Shown: positions 42,289 through 52,927 of the stretch, in pieces | Position numbering within the stretch: the stretch's first letter is position 1 | Layout: each line of letters starts with the position of its first letter | Assembly (NCBI GenBank): GCA_902520695.1 | Contig: CABYOT010000004.1 | Coordinates: forward strand, 1-64,000 | Source of the DNA: an uncultured Pelagibacteraceae bacterium | Lineage (GTDB): Bacteria; Pseudomonadota; Alphaproteobacteria; Pelagibacterales; Pelagibacteraceae | Reading direction: 5' to 3' | Length of the DNA stretch: 64,000 nucleotides | Notes under the pieces: generated by a model | Told to the model about the DNA's origin: nothing | What the model saw: the letters and a program-made list of their open reading frames with translations, nothing else | Database searches by the model: none | Made by a program: the position numbers and the translations under genes

Positions 42289-45200
42289 TGGATATCCAAA
42301 ACAAAAATCGTAAACTTTTAAAAAAAAATCATGTTTATGATGAAACTATGGAACATGATGCATGCGGAGTAGGTCTTGTTGCATCAACTGAGGGTCTAAA
42401 ATCAAGAAAAGTAGTCGAATACGGTATCGAGGCTCTAAAAGCTGTATGGCATAGAGGTGCAATTGATGCAGACGGTAAAACTGGAGACGGAGCAGGCATT
42501 CATATTGAAATACCAAATGATTTCTTTGCAGAAAAAATAGAAATAACAGGTCATGAGCACGATAACTCAGATTTATGTGTGGGAATGATTTTCTTGCCAA
42601 GAAATGACTTTGGGGGACAAGAGCAATGCAGATCAATTGTAGAAAGTGAATTAACAAAAAAGAATTTTAATATTTACGGATGGAGACAAGTACCTGTGGA
42701 TCCCTCTGTTTTAGGAGAAAAGGCAGAACAAACTAGACCTGAGATTACACAAGTTCTTTTTACTCATAATGATAATTCAATTCATGGTAAAGATTTAGAA
42801 AGAGCTCTTTATGAAACTCGAAGAAAAATTGAAAAAGAAGCATTAAGAAATCAATTAAACAATTTTTATATTTGTTCATTCAGCTCGAAATCAATAATTT
42901 ATAAAGGAATGTTTTTAGCGGAATCTTTATCTGATTTTTATCCAGATTTAAAAGATGAGCGTTTCATTTCACGTTATGCAATTTTCCATCAAAGATTTTC
43001 TACTAACACTGCTCCAAGTTGGGATTTAGCCCAACCTTTTAGATCAATTGCTCACAATGGGGAGATAAACACTTTAAAGGGAAATATTAATTGGATGAGA
43101 ATTCATGAAGAGGAAATGTTTAGCCCTTTGTTTGATGATATGGAAAATTTAAAACCGGTTATCCCTGCTGGTAATTCTGATTCTGCATCATTAGATAATG
43201 TGTTTGAATTATTAAATATTTCTGGACATTCAGCACCTTTAGCAAAACTTATGCTAATACCAGATGCTTGGTCAAAAAAAAGTAAAGTTCTTCCAAAAGA
43301 TCATCAACAACTTTTTAATTTTTTAAATAGTACAATGGAACCTTGGGATGGACCTGCTGCTATAGCTGCAACTGATAATGAGTGGGTTATTGTAGGTAGT
43401 GACAGAAATGGACTTAGACCTCTTAGATATACAATTACAAGAGATAAACTTCTATTTGCAGGATCTGAGACAGGAATGATTGACCTAAATGAGAAGAAAA
43501 TTGTCTCAAAAGGAAGACTAGGACCAGGAGAAATTTTGGGTGTGAGAATTGAAAAAGGAAAAGTTTATACGAATAATCAAATAAAGAATTATTTGTCTAA
43601 AGAATACAAACATTTCAATAATCAAATAATTGAATTAGATAAATCATTAACTATAGAAAATGAAAAAAGTGAGTTTTCAGGCTCTGATTTAAAAAAGATA
43701 CAACATTGTTTTGGTTATAGCCTTGAAGACTTGGAGTTAATTTTGCATCCAATGGCAGAGGATGCTAAAGAAGCAACCGGTTCAATGGGAGATGACACTC
43801 CCCTCGCAGTTTTATCTGATAAATATAGGCCTCTTTATCATTATTTTAGACAGAATTTTAGTCAGGTGACCAATCCCCCGATCGACTCTCTTAGGGAAAA
43901 TAAAGTGATGAGTTTGAAAACTAGATTTGGAAATTTAGGAAATATTTTAGATTTTTCTAATCTTACCGAGGAAAATATTTATGTTTTAGACAGTCCAATT
44001 TTATCAAACACTCAGTTTGAAAAATTTATAAAGTATTTTGGAGATAACTATAAAATTTTAGATTGTACATTCAACACTGAGCAAAGTTTAGAAGAAGCTA
44101 TAGAATTATTAAAAAATAACGCTGAAAAAGCAGTTAGAGAGGGTAATACTCAACTTATTTTATCTGATAAAAATATATCTGAAACAAAATTACCAATGCC
44201 AATGCTTTTATGTATTGGTGCAATAAATACTCATTTAATAAAATTAGGCTTGAGAGGCTATGCATCAATTAATGTGCAAACAGGGGATGCATTGGACACC
44301 CATTCATTTGCAACATTAATAGGTGTTGGAGCTACAACGGTTAACCCTTACCTAGCATTTGATAGTTTGCATCAAAGATATTCAAAAAAACTTTTTGGTA
44401 ATTTCTCATTTGATGAGTGTGTAAACAGATATATTAAATCAGTAAATCTTGGACTATTAAAAATAATGTCAAAGATGGGTATATCAGTTTTAAGCTCATA
44501 TAGAGGTGGATGTAATTTTGAAACAGTTGGATTGAGTAGAACAATTGTAAAAGATTATTTTCCAGGAGTATTATCTAAAATTTCTGGAATAGGATTAACT
44601 GGCATTGAAAAAAAAATAAGATCTATACATAAAGATGCGTTTGATATTCACTCAAACATTTTACCAATTGGTGGAATTTACAGGTATAGAAAAAATGGTG
44701 AAACACATCAATATCAAGGAAAATTAATTCATCTTTTGCAAGCAGCAGTAGGCTCAAATTCATACGAAACTTATAAAAAATATACTAAGGGCATTTATGG
44801 TCTAAAACCAATTAGTTTAAGAGATTTAATTGATTTTAAAAATCAGGAGGCAATTGATATTGACCAAGTGGAGCCAATTACTGAGATAATGAAAAGATTT
44901 GGAAGTGGAAGTATGTCTCATGGAGCCTTGTCAAAAGAGGCACATGAAACACTTGCTATGGGGATGAACAGAATTAAAGGCGCTTCATGCAGTGGAGAAG
45001 GTGGAGAAGATGAAGAGAGATTTAAAGTATTAGATAATGGAGATAGCGCAAATTCTAGAGTAAAACAAATTGCTTCTGCAAGATTTGGAGTAACTATTAA
45101 TTATTTAAATAATTGTAATGAGATTGAAATCAAAATTGCCCAAGGAGCAAAACCTGGAGAAGGTGGTCAATTACCAGGATTTAAAGTAACAGAGGAAATT

Positions 45201-46784
45201 GCAAGACTAAGACATTCTACGCCTGGGGTAACCTTAATATCGCCACCTCCACACCACGATATTTACTCAATTGAAGACTTAGCTCAACTTATTTATGACT
45301 TAAAGCAGATTAATCCAAAGGCAAGAGTTGGTGTAAAATTAGTTGCCTCTTCAGGTATAGGAACAATTGCTGCAGGTGTTGCTAAAGCAAAAGCAGATAT
45401 AATTTTAATTTCAGGTCATAATGGTGGGACTGGTGCCACTCCACAAACAAGTGTTAAATATGTTGGTATTCCATGGGAAATGGGACTAACAGAGGCAAAT
45501 CAAGTATTAACTTTAAACAAATTAAGACACCTAGTTACATTAAGAACAGATGGAGGAATTAAAACAGGAAGAGACGTTGTAATAGCTGCAATGATGGGAG
45601 CCGAAGAATTTGGCGTAGCAACAACAGCGCTAGTTGCAATGGGTTGTATTATGGTTAGACAATGTCATTCTAATACATGTCCAGTTGGAGTTTGTACTCA
45701 AGATGATGAATTAAGAAAAAAATTTACTGGCACTCCAGATAAAATAGTAAATCTATTTTCTTTTATAGCTCAAGAAGTTAGAGAAATTTTATCAAGTTTA
45801 GGATTTAAAAATTTAAATGAAGTAATCGGAAGAACAGATTTACTAAGACAAGTCAGTAAAGGATCACCGAATTTAGATGACCTAGATTTAAATCCTTTAT
45901 TTGTTCAAGCTGATCCAGGTACAAACAAAAGATATTGTGAAACCCCTATAATAAATGAAGTACCAGATACTTTAGACCAAAAAATTTGGCCTGAGATAGA
46001 AAGTTTAATTAACAGAAAATTGCCGTTAGAAAATGTTTATTCAATTGAAAATACAGATAGAGCTGTTGGAACAAGAATTTCATATAATCTCTATAAAAAA
46101 TTTGGAAATAATAAATTAGGGGAAAATACTTTTGCAATTAACTTTAAAGGTTCTGCAGGTCAATCTTTTGGTGCCTTCGGTGTTAAAGGACTTAAACTAA
46201 TATTAGAGGGAGATGCAAATGATTACGTTGCAAAAGGTCTCTCAGGCGCATCTATTGTGATTAAACTTCAAGATGAAAGTAATTTAATTTCAAATGAAAA
46301 TACTATTATAGGAAATACAGTCTTATATGGAGCAACATCAGGATATCTTTTTGCAGCTGGGCAGGCAGGTGAAAGATTTGCTGTCAGAAATTCGGGTGCT
46401 ACTGCAGTCATAGAAGGATGTGATTCAAATGGTTGTGAGTACATGACAGGTGGGTCAATAGTAATATTGGGAGAGGTAGGCGATAATTTTGGAGCTGGTA
46501 TGACCGGTGGTATGGCATTTATATATGACCCAAAAAGCCAGTTCGCAAAAAAAGCTAATCCTGAAACAATAGTTTGGCAAATTCCCGAGACAGAATACTG
46601 GAAAAACTATCTAAAAGATTTAGTTCTAAAACACAATGAGGAAACTAATTCTAATTTATCAGCAAAGATTATTGAAAACTTTGACGACGAAATTAAAAAT
46701 TTCTTACAAGTTTGCCCTAAAGAAATGCTAAATAAATTAGAAAACCCCATTACAAATAAAAGTTTAGTTGGAAAAGCTAGTTAA
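42288..46784 (+). CDS. gltB: Glutamate synthase large subunit GltB
   Basis: The 1498-residue enzyme makes glutamate from glutamine and 2-oxoglutarate, the main ammonium-assimilation route with glutamine synthetase. A 25-residue propeptide precedes the glutaminase nucleophile Cys26 (HDACGVG). The FMN synthase domain contains SGHNGGTGATPQTS, the [3Fe-4S] motif is CHSNTCPVGVC, and the C-terminal GXGXG beta-helix includes GATSGYLFAAGQAGERFAVR. Normal length for bacterial GltB. The 3' end overlaps a convergent hydrolase by 8 bp. Confidence 0.96.
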   Translation: MDIQNKNRKLLKKNHVYDETMEHDACGVGLVASTEGLKSRKVVEYGIEALKAVWHRGAIDADGKTGDGAGIHIEIPNDFFAEKIEITGHEHDNSDLCVGMIFLPRNDFGGQEQCRSIVESELTKKNFNIYGWRQVPVDPSVLGEKAEQTRPEITQVLFTHNDNSIHGKDLERALYETRRKIEKEALRNQLNNFYICSFSSKSIIYKGMFLAESLSDFYPDLKDERFISRYAIFHQRFSTNTAPSWDLAQPFRSIAHNGEINTLKGNINWMRIHEEEMFSPLFDDMENLKPVIPAGNSDSASLDNVFELLNISGHSAPLAKLMLIPDAWSKKSKVLPKDHQQLFNFLNSTMEPWDGPAAIAATDNEWVIVGSDRNGLRPLRYTITRDKLLFAGSETGMIDLNEKKIVSKGRLGPGEILGVRIEKGKVYTNNQIKNYLSKEYKHFNNQIIELDKSLTIENEKSEFSGSDLKKIQHCFGYSLEDLELILHPMAEDAKEATGSMGDDTPLAVLSDKYRPLYHYFRQNFSQVTNPPIDSLRENKVMSLKTRFGNLGNILDFSNLTEENIYVLDSPILSNTQFEKFIKYFGDNYKILDCTFNTEQSLEEAIELLKNNAEKAVREGNTQLILSDKNISETKLPMPMLLCIGAINTHLIKLGLRGYASINVQTGDALDTHSFATLIGVGATTVNPYLAFDSLHQRYSKKLFGNFSFDECVNRYIKSVNLGLLKIMSKMGISVLSSYRGGCNFETVGLSRTIVKDYFPGVLSKISGIGLTGIEKKIRSIHKDAFDIHSNILPIGGIYRYRKNGETHQYQGKLIHLLQAAVGSNSYETYKKYTKGIYGLKPISLRDLIDFKNQEAIDIDQVEPITEIMKRFGSGSMSHGALSKEAHETLAMGMNRIKGASCSGEGGEDEERFKVLDNGDSANSRVKQIASARFGVTINYLNNCNEIEIKIAQGAKPGEGGQLPGFKVTEEIARLRHSTPGVTLISPPPHHDIYSIEDLAQLIYDLKQINPKARVGVKLVASSGIGTIAAGVAKAKADIILISGHNGGTGATPQTSVKYVGIPWEMGLTEANQVLTLNKLRHLVTLRTDGGIKTGRDVVIAAMMGAEEFGVATTALVAMGCIMVRQCHSNTCPVGVCTQDDELRKKFTGTPDKIVNLFSFIAQEVREILSSLGFKNLNEVIGRTDLLRQVSKGSPNLDDLDLNPLFVQADPGTNKRYCETPIINEVPDTLDQKIWPEIESLINRKLPLENVYSIENTDRAVGTRISYNLYKKFGNNKLGENTFAINFKGSAGQSFGAFGVKGLKLILEGDANDYVAKGLSGASIVIKLQDESNLISNENTIIGNTVLYGATSGYLFAAGQAGERFAVRNSGATAVIEGCDSNGCEYMTGGSIVILGEVGDNFGAGMTGGMAFIYDPKSQFAKKANPETIVWQIPETEYWKNYLKDLVLKHNEETNSNLSAKIIENFDDEIKNFLQVCPKEMLNKLENPITNKSLVGKAS

Positions 46785-47538
46785 CTTTTTTGATTATCGA
46801 TTTTAACTCTTTACAAATAATATTTAAATTTTTTTTTGAAGAAAGGCTATGATCTCCATTTTTTATCACTAGTAGTTTTTTTTCTGCTTTAGGAAAAATT
46901 TTCAAAACTTTTCTCGAATACATTACTGGCACCACCTCATCCATCTGCCCATGAACCATAGTTACAGGGTTTGTATTATATAATTTTCTGTTAAGAACTT
47001 TATTGCTGGTTTTTTTTCCATCTAAAATTAGCTGTTTTGTTATTAAATACTCATAATCACCGTTTTTAATTTTTGAAATACCTTTTTTCAAAATTTCATT
47101 TTTCGTTTTTTTTGGAAATTTTTTCCACATAATTCTTGTAAGAAACTCAGGAGCAGATCCAATTCCTAAAAAACCTTTAATTTGTGAACTATAAAATCTA
47201 TGCATTAACAAAGAAATCCAGCCGCCCATGCTAGATCCAATTAGTATAAAGTCATTCTTTTTAACTATTTTACTTATTGTAATTCTCGCGTCATTTGACC
47301 ATTTAGTGATGTTACCTCTTGTGAATTCTCCCGATGATCTTCCATGACCAAAGTATTCCAGAGCTAAAAATCCAAGTTTATTTTGAATAGAGAACTTTAA
47401 AAATTTCTTTGGTTTATCACCGTCAATATCGGATGCAAAACCAGGTAAAAAAACTACGTAAAGTTTTTTTTTATAATTATTTGCTATATATCTTAGTTTT
47501 TTATATTTAGAAATTCTTAGAAATTTATATTTTTTCAT
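46777..47538 (-). CDS. Alpha/beta hydrolase
   Basis: A 253-residue cytoplasmic hydrolase. The oxyanion loop VVFLPGFASDIDGDKPKKF, nucleophile elbow GSSMGGW, Asp in HGQMDEVVP and His in GDHSLSS are visible, resembling the ABHD10/BphD-like esterases. No signal peptide. It stands alone, converging on gltB and diverging from the GT4 gene across 42 bp. Substrate unknown. Confidence 0.8.
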   Translation of the reverse strand: MKKYKFLRISKYKKLRYIANNYKKKLYVVFLPGFASDIDGDKPKKFLKFSIQNKLGFLALEYFGHGRSSGEFTRGNITKWSNDARITISKIVKKNDFILIGSSMGGWISLLMHRFYSSQIKGFLGIGSAPEFLTRIMWKKFPKKTKNEILKKGISKIKNGDYEYLITKQLILDGKKTSNKVLNRKLYNTNPVTMVHGQMDEVVPVMYSRKVLKIFPKAEKKLLVIKNGDHSLSSKKNLNIICKELKSIIKKVN

Positions 47539-47580
47539 ATAAAGTAATAAAGTTGACCAAGTTTATAATATTATTACCAC

Positions 47581-48735
47581 ATGCAGTCTAAATTAAAAGT
47601 CCTTCAAGTAATTCCTAAACTAGGTTACGGTGGAGCTGAAACTGGTTGTTATGATATTGCCCATTATTTACCAGAAAATAATGTTGGATCTTATTTAATA
47701 ACAAGTGGTGGTGAATTATTAAAATTTATTGATAAAAAAAAAGTTAAAGTAATAAGACTTCCAGTCCAATCTAAAAATCCAATACTTATTCTTCTAAACT
47801 CTATAATTATTTCAATAATTATTTTATTAAAAGGTATTGATATTGTTCATGCTAGAAGCAGAGCCCCAGCTTGGTCATGTTTAATAGCAACAAAGATTAC
47901 TAGAAGAAAATTTGTTACTACTTTCCATGGAACATATAATTTCAATAGCAATATAAAAAAATTTTATAACTCAGTTATGGTCAGATCAGATTTAATTATT
48001 GCAGGATCAAATTTTATATTTTCACATATTAAAGAAAACTATTCAGAATATTTATCTGATAGAACAAAATTACTTTCAATTTTTCGTGGTATTAACACAG
48101 ATTATTATGATGCTTCTACGACTCTAGAAGCTGATGAAGATAATTTATTTAAATCTTGGGAATTAATTGTTGGTAAAAAAATAATTTTATTACCTGGAAG
48201 GCTTACTGCTTGGAAGGGTCAAGAAATGTTTTTAGAAGCTTTAAATAAAGTAAATATTCAATTAGGCAATGATGCTTTCATTGCAGTTATTCTCGGTAAT
48301 GATCAGGGGCGGGACCTTTACAAAAAAAAACTTATAAGACTTGTCGAGCAATATAGACTTACAAAACAAATTAGATTTATAGACCATTGTAAAAATATGC
48401 CTTTGGCCTACAAAATTTCAGATATAGTAATTTCAGCATCAATAGAGCCAGAAGCATTTGGCAGGGTATCAGTTGAAGCACAATCCATGCAAAAAATGAT
48501 TGTTGCAAGTAACTTAGGAGGATCTAATGAAACTGTGATAGATGGAAAAACTGGTATTTTATTTGAAGCAGGAAACTCTGATGAATTATCTGAAAAAATA
48601 ATTAAAGTAATGAATATGGATCCTAATGAAATCAGTAAAATAGGTAATAATGGAAGAGAAAATGCATTAAAAAAATTTAATGTTGAAAAAATGTGTTTTT
48701 CTACTTATTCAGAATACAAAAAACTATTTAATTAA
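47581..48735 (+). CDS. Glycosyltransferase, GT4-like
   Basis: The 384-residue GT-B enzyme starts VLQVIPKLGYGGAETGCYDIA (N-terminal acceptor domain). The donor site is LLPGRLTAWKGQEMFLEAL and SASIEPEAFGRVSVEAQSM followed by SNLGGSNETV, the EX7E pattern of GT4. It likely adds a sugar to lipopolysaccharide or another envelope glycan. Its stop overlaps the thrS start (TAATG). Donor and acceptor unknown. Confidence 0.86.
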   Translation: MQSKLKVLQVIPKLGYGGAETGCYDIAHYLPENNVGSYLITSGGELLKFIDKKKVKVIRLPVQSKNPILILLNSIIISIIILLKGIDIVHARSRAPAWSCLIATKITRRKFVTTFHGTYNFNSNIKKFYNSVMVRSDLIIAGSNFIFSHIKENYSEYLSDRTKLLSIFRGINTDYYDASTTLEADEDNLFKSWELIVGKKIILLPGRLTAWKGQEMFLEALNKVNIQLGNDAFIAVILGNDQGRDLYKKKLIRLVEQYRLTKQIRFIDHCKNMPLAYKISDIVISASIEPEAFGRVSVEAQSMQKMIVASNLGGSNETVIDGKTGILFEAGNSDELSEKIIKVMNMDPNEISKIGNNGRENALKKFNVEKMCFSTYSEYKKLFN

Positions 48736-50651
48736 TGCCAGATATTACATTACCAGACGGAAAAAAAATTAATTTTGAAAAAAGTATTTCGGGATTTGAA
48801 GTTGCAGAAAAAATTAGCAAATCTCTGTCAAAACAAGCCTTGCTTATAAGTGTTGATGGAGAATTAAAAGATTTAAATCATAGTATTTCAAAAGATTCTT
48901 CAATTAAGATATTTACTTCAAAAGATAAAGAAGGTTTAGAGACCATAAGACATGATACTGCTCATATACTCGCTATGGCAGTTCAAGAATTATTTCCAGG
49001 GACACAAGTCACAATAGGGCCAGTTATTGAGGATGGATTTTATTATGATTTTGCAAGAAAAGAACCATTTACATCAGAAGATTTAGAAAAAATTGAGAAT
49101 AAAATGAAAGAAATAGTAGATAGAGATGAAAAAACTTACAGAGAGGTTTGGAAAAGAAATGATGCAATTGAACATTTTAAAAAAAAGGGAGAAATATACA
49201 AAGCTGAAATAATAGAAAGTATTCCAGAGGGAGAAGATGTGTCTTTATATTTTCATGGAGATTGGCATGATTTATGTAGAGGCCCTCACTTAAGTTCAAC
49301 TGGTAAAATTGGAAAATATTTTAAATTAACAAAAGTCTCAGGTGCTTATTGGAGAGGTGATTCTAATAATGAAATGTTGCAAAGAGTTTACGGAACAAGT
49401 TGGTCTACTCAAAAAGAATTAGACGATTATTTAAATAGAATAGAAGAGGCTGAGAAAAGAGATCACAGAAAAATAGGAAAAGAAATGGATTTATTTCATT
49501 TCAGAGAAGAGAGTCCTGGATCTGTATTTTGGCATCAAAAAGGATGGAGCTTATTCCAAAAACTTATTTCATATATGAGAATGAAGCAAGAAACAGCAGG
49601 GTATCAAGAAATAAATACTCCAGAAATATTAGATCGCTCACTCTGGGAGAAATCTGGTCATTGGGAAAAATTCGGCGCCAATATGTATACTTCTACTACA
49701 CCTGATGAAAAAGTTTTTGCTATAAAGCCAATGAATTGTCCAGGTTGTGTTCAAGTTTTTAATCAAGGTTTAAAAAGTTATCGAGATTTACCACTTAAAA
49801 TGTCAGAATTTGGAAAGGTTCATAGATATGAACCATCAGGCGCACTTCACGGATTATTGCGTGTTAGAGCTTTCACTCAAGATGATGCACATATTTTTTG
49901 CACCGAGGAACAAATTACTGAAGAATGTTTAAGTGTAACTAATTTAATTTTGGAAATTTATAAAGATCTAGGATTTGAAGATGTAATTTTAAAATATTCT
50001 GATAGACCAGAATTAAGAGTCGGTGACGATCAAGTTTGGGATAAATCAGAGGCTGCTTTACTAGAAGCAATTAAAGCAACAAAATTAGAATATTCTATTA
50101 ATAAGGGCGAAGGAGCTTTTTATGGTCCAAAAATAGAATTTGTTTTAAGAGATGCGATTGGAAGAGATTGGCAATGTGGAACTTTGCAAGTAGATTTAAA
50201 CTTACCAGGTAGATTAGGCGCCTCATTTGTTGATAGCGATGGAAATAAGAAAGTTCCTGTAATGCTTCACCGAGCTTTATTTGGATCATTAGAGCGGTTT
50301 ATTGGAATTTTAATTGAAAATTATTCAGGGAAATTACCTTTTTGGCTTTGTCCAGTTCAAACAATAGTAATTCCTATCTCGAGTGATTTTGATGTTTACG
50401 CAAAAGAAGTAAATAGCCAGTTAAAAAAAGCAGGGATTTCTTCTGAAGTAGATTTAAAAAATCATAATTTAAATTATAAAATAAGAGAACATTCATTAAC
50501 CAAAGTTCCAATGCTTCTAATATGTGGAAAAAAAGAAGTTGACAGTAACACAGTAACTATTAGAAGATTGGATTCTAAAAAACAAGAAACTATGGATTTA
50601 AAAAAATTCTTAAAAAAATACTCTGCTCTTAATAAAGCACCTTCAATCTAA
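48735..50651 (+). CDS. thrS: Threonyl-tRNA synthetase
   Basis: Class II synthetase of 638 residues. An N-terminal TGS domain (about 1-62) precedes the editing domain with HDTAHILAMA and CRGPH, then the catalytic core with zinc ligands in MNCPGC (Cys) and His, motif 2 in EFGKVHRYEPSGALHGLLR, motif 3 near PVMLHRALFGSLERF, and the anticodon domain. It leads the thrS-infC-rpmI-rplT-pheS-pheT run. Confidence 0.97.
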   Translation: MPDITLPDGKKINFEKSISGFEVAEKISKSLSKQALLISVDGELKDLNHSISKDSSIKIFTSKDKEGLETIRHDTAHILAMAVQELFPGTQVTIGPVIEDGFYYDFARKEPFTSEDLEKIENKMKEIVDRDEKTYREVWKRNDAIEHFKKKGEIYKAEIIESIPEGEDVSLYFHGDWHDLCRGPHLSSTGKIGKYFKLTKVSGAYWRGDSNNEMLQRVYGTSWSTQKELDDYLNRIEEAEKRDHRKIGKEMDLFHFREESPGSVFWHQKGWSLFQKLISYMRMKQETAGYQEINTPEILDRSLWEKSGHWEKFGANMYTSTTPDEKVFAIKPMNCPGCVQVFNQGLKSYRDLPLKMSEFGKVHRYEPSGALHGLLRVRAFTQDDAHIFCTEEQITEECLSVTNLILEIYKDLGFEDVILKYSDRPELRVGDDQVWDKSEAALLEAIKATKLEYSINKGEGAFYGPKIEFVLRDAIGRDWQCGTLQVDLNLPGRLGASFVDSDGNKKVPVMLHRALFGSLERFIGILIENYSGKLPFWLCPVQTIVIPISSDFDVYAKEVNSQLKKAGISSEVDLKNHNLNYKIREHSLTKVPMLLICGKKEVDSNTVTIRRLDSKKQETMDLKKFLKKYSALNKAPSI

Positions 50652-51197
50652 GTGGCAGATTTTAAGCAAAACTACTTTCAGAAAAGAACCAAACCTAGGG
50701 GCCCTAGAACAAATCAAAGAATAACTTCACAAGATGTTCAAGTTATTGCAAGTGATGGTGATAATTTAGGTATTCTAAATTTACAAGATGCGATTAATAG
50801 AGCCAAAGAAGAAGGTTTAGATTTAATTGAGATAGCACCTAATGCAAAACCTCCCGTATGTAAAATTATGGATATGGGAAAATATAAATATGATGCACAA
50901 AAAAAAGCCAATAAAGCAAAAAAAAAACAAAAGAAGATAGAATTAAAAGAAATTAAATTAAGACCTGTCACGGAAGTTCACGATTATACATTTAAAATAA
51001 AAAATGCACAAAAATTTATTGCAAAAGGAGATAAGGTAAAATTTACAATTAGATTTAAAGGAAGAGAGCTTCAACACTCTAGTTTGGGTAATGAATTAAT
51101 GGATAAGATCAAACAAGATATGGAGTCTGTAGGTCGCGTCGAACTACAACCAAAGTTTGATGGCAAGCAAATGATAATGGTTATTCAGCCTTTATAA
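50652..51197 (+). CDS. infC: Translation initiation factor IF-3
   Basis: The 181-residue factor keeps ribosomal subunits apart and checks start-codon pairing. The N-domain has TNQRITSQDVQVI and LDLIEIAPNAKPPVCKIMDM; the C-domain EIKLRPVTEVHDYTFKIKNA. The start is GTG directly after the thrS stop. infC often uses a rare start (AUU in E. coli) for autoregulation, but GTG is only mildly unusual. Confidence 0.95.
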   Translation: MADFKQNYFQKRTKPRGPRTNQRITSQDVQVIASDGDNLGILNLQDAINRAKEEGLDLIEIAPNAKPPVCKIMDMGKYKYDAQKKANKAKKKQKKIELKEIKLRPVTEVHDYTFKIKNAQKFIAKGDKVKFTIRFKGRELQHSSLGNELMDKIKQDMESVGRVELQPKFDGKQMIMVIQPL

Positions 51198-51251
51198 GCT
51201 ATATTTGTAGTTGTAAATTAATAACAATATTTGTATAACCCCTCAAAAATT

Positions 51252-51458
51252 ATGCCTAAATTAAAAACAAAAAGTTCAGCTAAAAAAAGATTTAAAATCT
51301 CAGCTAGAGGAAAAGTTATAACTGCTCAGGCTGGAAAAAGACATGGAATGATTAAACGAACAAATTCACAGATTAGAAAGCAAAGAGGTACAACGGTAAT
51401 GTCAAAACAAGATGGTAAGATCGTAAAATCTTATATGCCGTACAACTTAAGAGGATAA
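51252..51458 (+). CDS. rpmI: 50S ribosomal protein L35
   Basis: A 68-residue basic protein starting [15 protein letters not shown], the standard L35 N-terminus, which fixes the ATG at 51252 although the frame is open from a TTG at 51231. It lies 54 nt after infC and 1 nt before rplT. Confidence 0.96.
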   Translation: MPKLKTKSSAKKRFKISARGKVITAQAGKRHGMIKRTNSQIRKQRGTTVMSKQDGKIVKSYMPYNLRG

Positions 51459-51459
51459 T

Positions 51460-51816
51460 ATGGCTAGAGTCAAAAGAGGTGTTACAAGTAGAGCAAAACA
51501 TAAGAAAGTTTTAAAAGCTGTTAAAGGTCAATGGGGAAGAAGAAAAAATACTATTAGAGTTGCAAGGCAGGCTATGGAAAAAGCCATGCAGTATGCCTAT
51601 AGAGATAGAAGAAATAAAAAAAGAGATTTTAAATCACTTTGGATACAGAGAATAAATGCTGGTGTTAGATCTGAGGGACTAACTTATTCTAAATTTATAA
51701 ATGGCTTAACCAAAACTGGTATTAAAATTGATAGAAAAATTCTAGCTGAAATTGCTTACGATAATCCAGAAGCATTCAAAACTATAGTTAAAAAAGCTCA
51801 AGCAGCATTAAATTAA
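51460..51816 (+). CDS. rplT: 50S ribosomal protein L20
   Basis: The 118-residue protein begins [19 protein letters not shown] and contains [20 protein letters not shown], both diagnostic. Essential for early 50S assembly. AGAGGA just upstream, inside the rpmI end, is its ribosome-binding site. In several bacteria L20 represses this operon by binding a leader; no such leader was recognised here. Confidence 0.97.
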   Translation: MARVKRGVTSRAKHKKVLKAVKGQWGRRKNTIRVARQAMEKAMQYAYRDRRNKKRDFKSLWIQRINAGVRSEGLTYSKFINGLTKTGIKIDRKILAEIAYDNPEAFKTIVKKAQAALN

Positions 51817-51859
51817 TTTTCATTGTTGTTTTTCTAGAGTTAACAAATATTCTACGAAT

Positions 51860-52927
51860 ATGTCCGATATTAAAAAAATTAAAGACGAGTATTTGAATAA
51901 ATTAGACAGCGATTTAAATATTGAAATTTTAAATCAAATAAAAACAGAATTATTTGGTAAAAATGGCAAGATTTCTAATTCTTTTAAATCATTAGGGTCT
52001 TTGCCAAATGATGAAAGAAAAAAGTTTGCATCAGACTTAAATTCAATAAAAGACGAGCTACAAGATAAAATAGATTCTAAAGTTCAAGAAATCGAAACAA
52101 AAGAGATTAACTCTAAACTTGAAAATGAAAAAGTAGATGTAACTTTACCCGAAAGAGAATTTAGTAGAGGAAAAATACATCCTGTTTCACAAGTAATTGA
52201 CGAAATATCATCAATATTTTCAGAAATTGGATTTAGTGTTGAGGAAGGGCCAGATATAGAGAATGAGCACTATAATTTTACAGCATTAAATACACCTGAT
52301 AATCATCCAGCGAGAGATATGCATGATACTTTTTATTTAGACAAAAATAAGGAATTATTATTAAGAACTCATACGTCGCCAGTGCAGGTTAGAACTATGT
52401 TAAATGGAAAACCTCCATTTAAAATTATAGCTCCAGGCAGAACATATAGATCTGATAGTGACCAAACTCATTCCCCTATGTTTCATCAAGTTGAGGGACT
52501 TCACATTGATAAAGATATTAACATGGGCCATCTAAAAGGATGCTTAAACTATTTTATAAAATCATTTTTTGAAGTAGACAAAATCAAAATGAGATTTAGA
52601 CCAAGCCACTTTCCTTTTACTGAGCCATCTGCAGAGGTAGATATTGGTTATGAAATAAAAAATGGAAAAATAGTTATTGGTGAGGGAGATAAGTGGTTAG
52701 AAATTCTAGGTTGTGGCATGGTACATCCTAATGTGCTTAAAAATGTAAAAGTAAATCCAGATAAATACCAAGGTTATGCTTTTGGTATTGGAATAGATAG
52801 ACTTGGAATGCTTAAGTATGGAATCAATGATTTAAGAGCTTTTTTTGAGACTGACTATAGGTGGCTTAATCATTTTGGTTTTGACCCATTGGATGTTCCA
52901 TCAAATTACAGAGGCCTAAGTAGATGA
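51860..52927 (+). CDS. pheS: Phenylalanyl-tRNA synthetase alpha subunit
   Basis: The 355-residue catalytic subunit has an N-terminal coiled coil (about 1-90), then class II motifs: [30 protein letters not shown], motif 2 ending [20 protein letters not shown], and motif 3 [18 protein letters not shown]. Its stop overlaps the pheT start by 4 bp. Confidence 0.97.
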   Translation: MSDIKKIKDEYLNKLDSDLNIEILNQIKTELFGKNGKISNSFKSLGSLPNDERKKFASDLNSIKDELQDKIDSKVQEIETKEINSKLENEKVDVTLPEREFSRGKIHPVSQVIDEISSIFSEIGFSVEEGPDIENEHYNFTALNTPDNHPARDMHDTFYLDKNKELLLRTHTSPVQVRTMLNGKPPFKIIAPGRTYRSDSDQTHSPMFHQVEGLHIDKDINMGHLKGCLNYFIKSFFEVDKIKMRFRPSHFPFTEPSAEVDIGYEIKNGKIVIGEGDKWLEILGCGMVHPNVLKNVKVNPDKYQGYAFGIGIDRLGMLKYGINDLRAFFETDYRWLNHFGFDPLDVPSNYRGLSR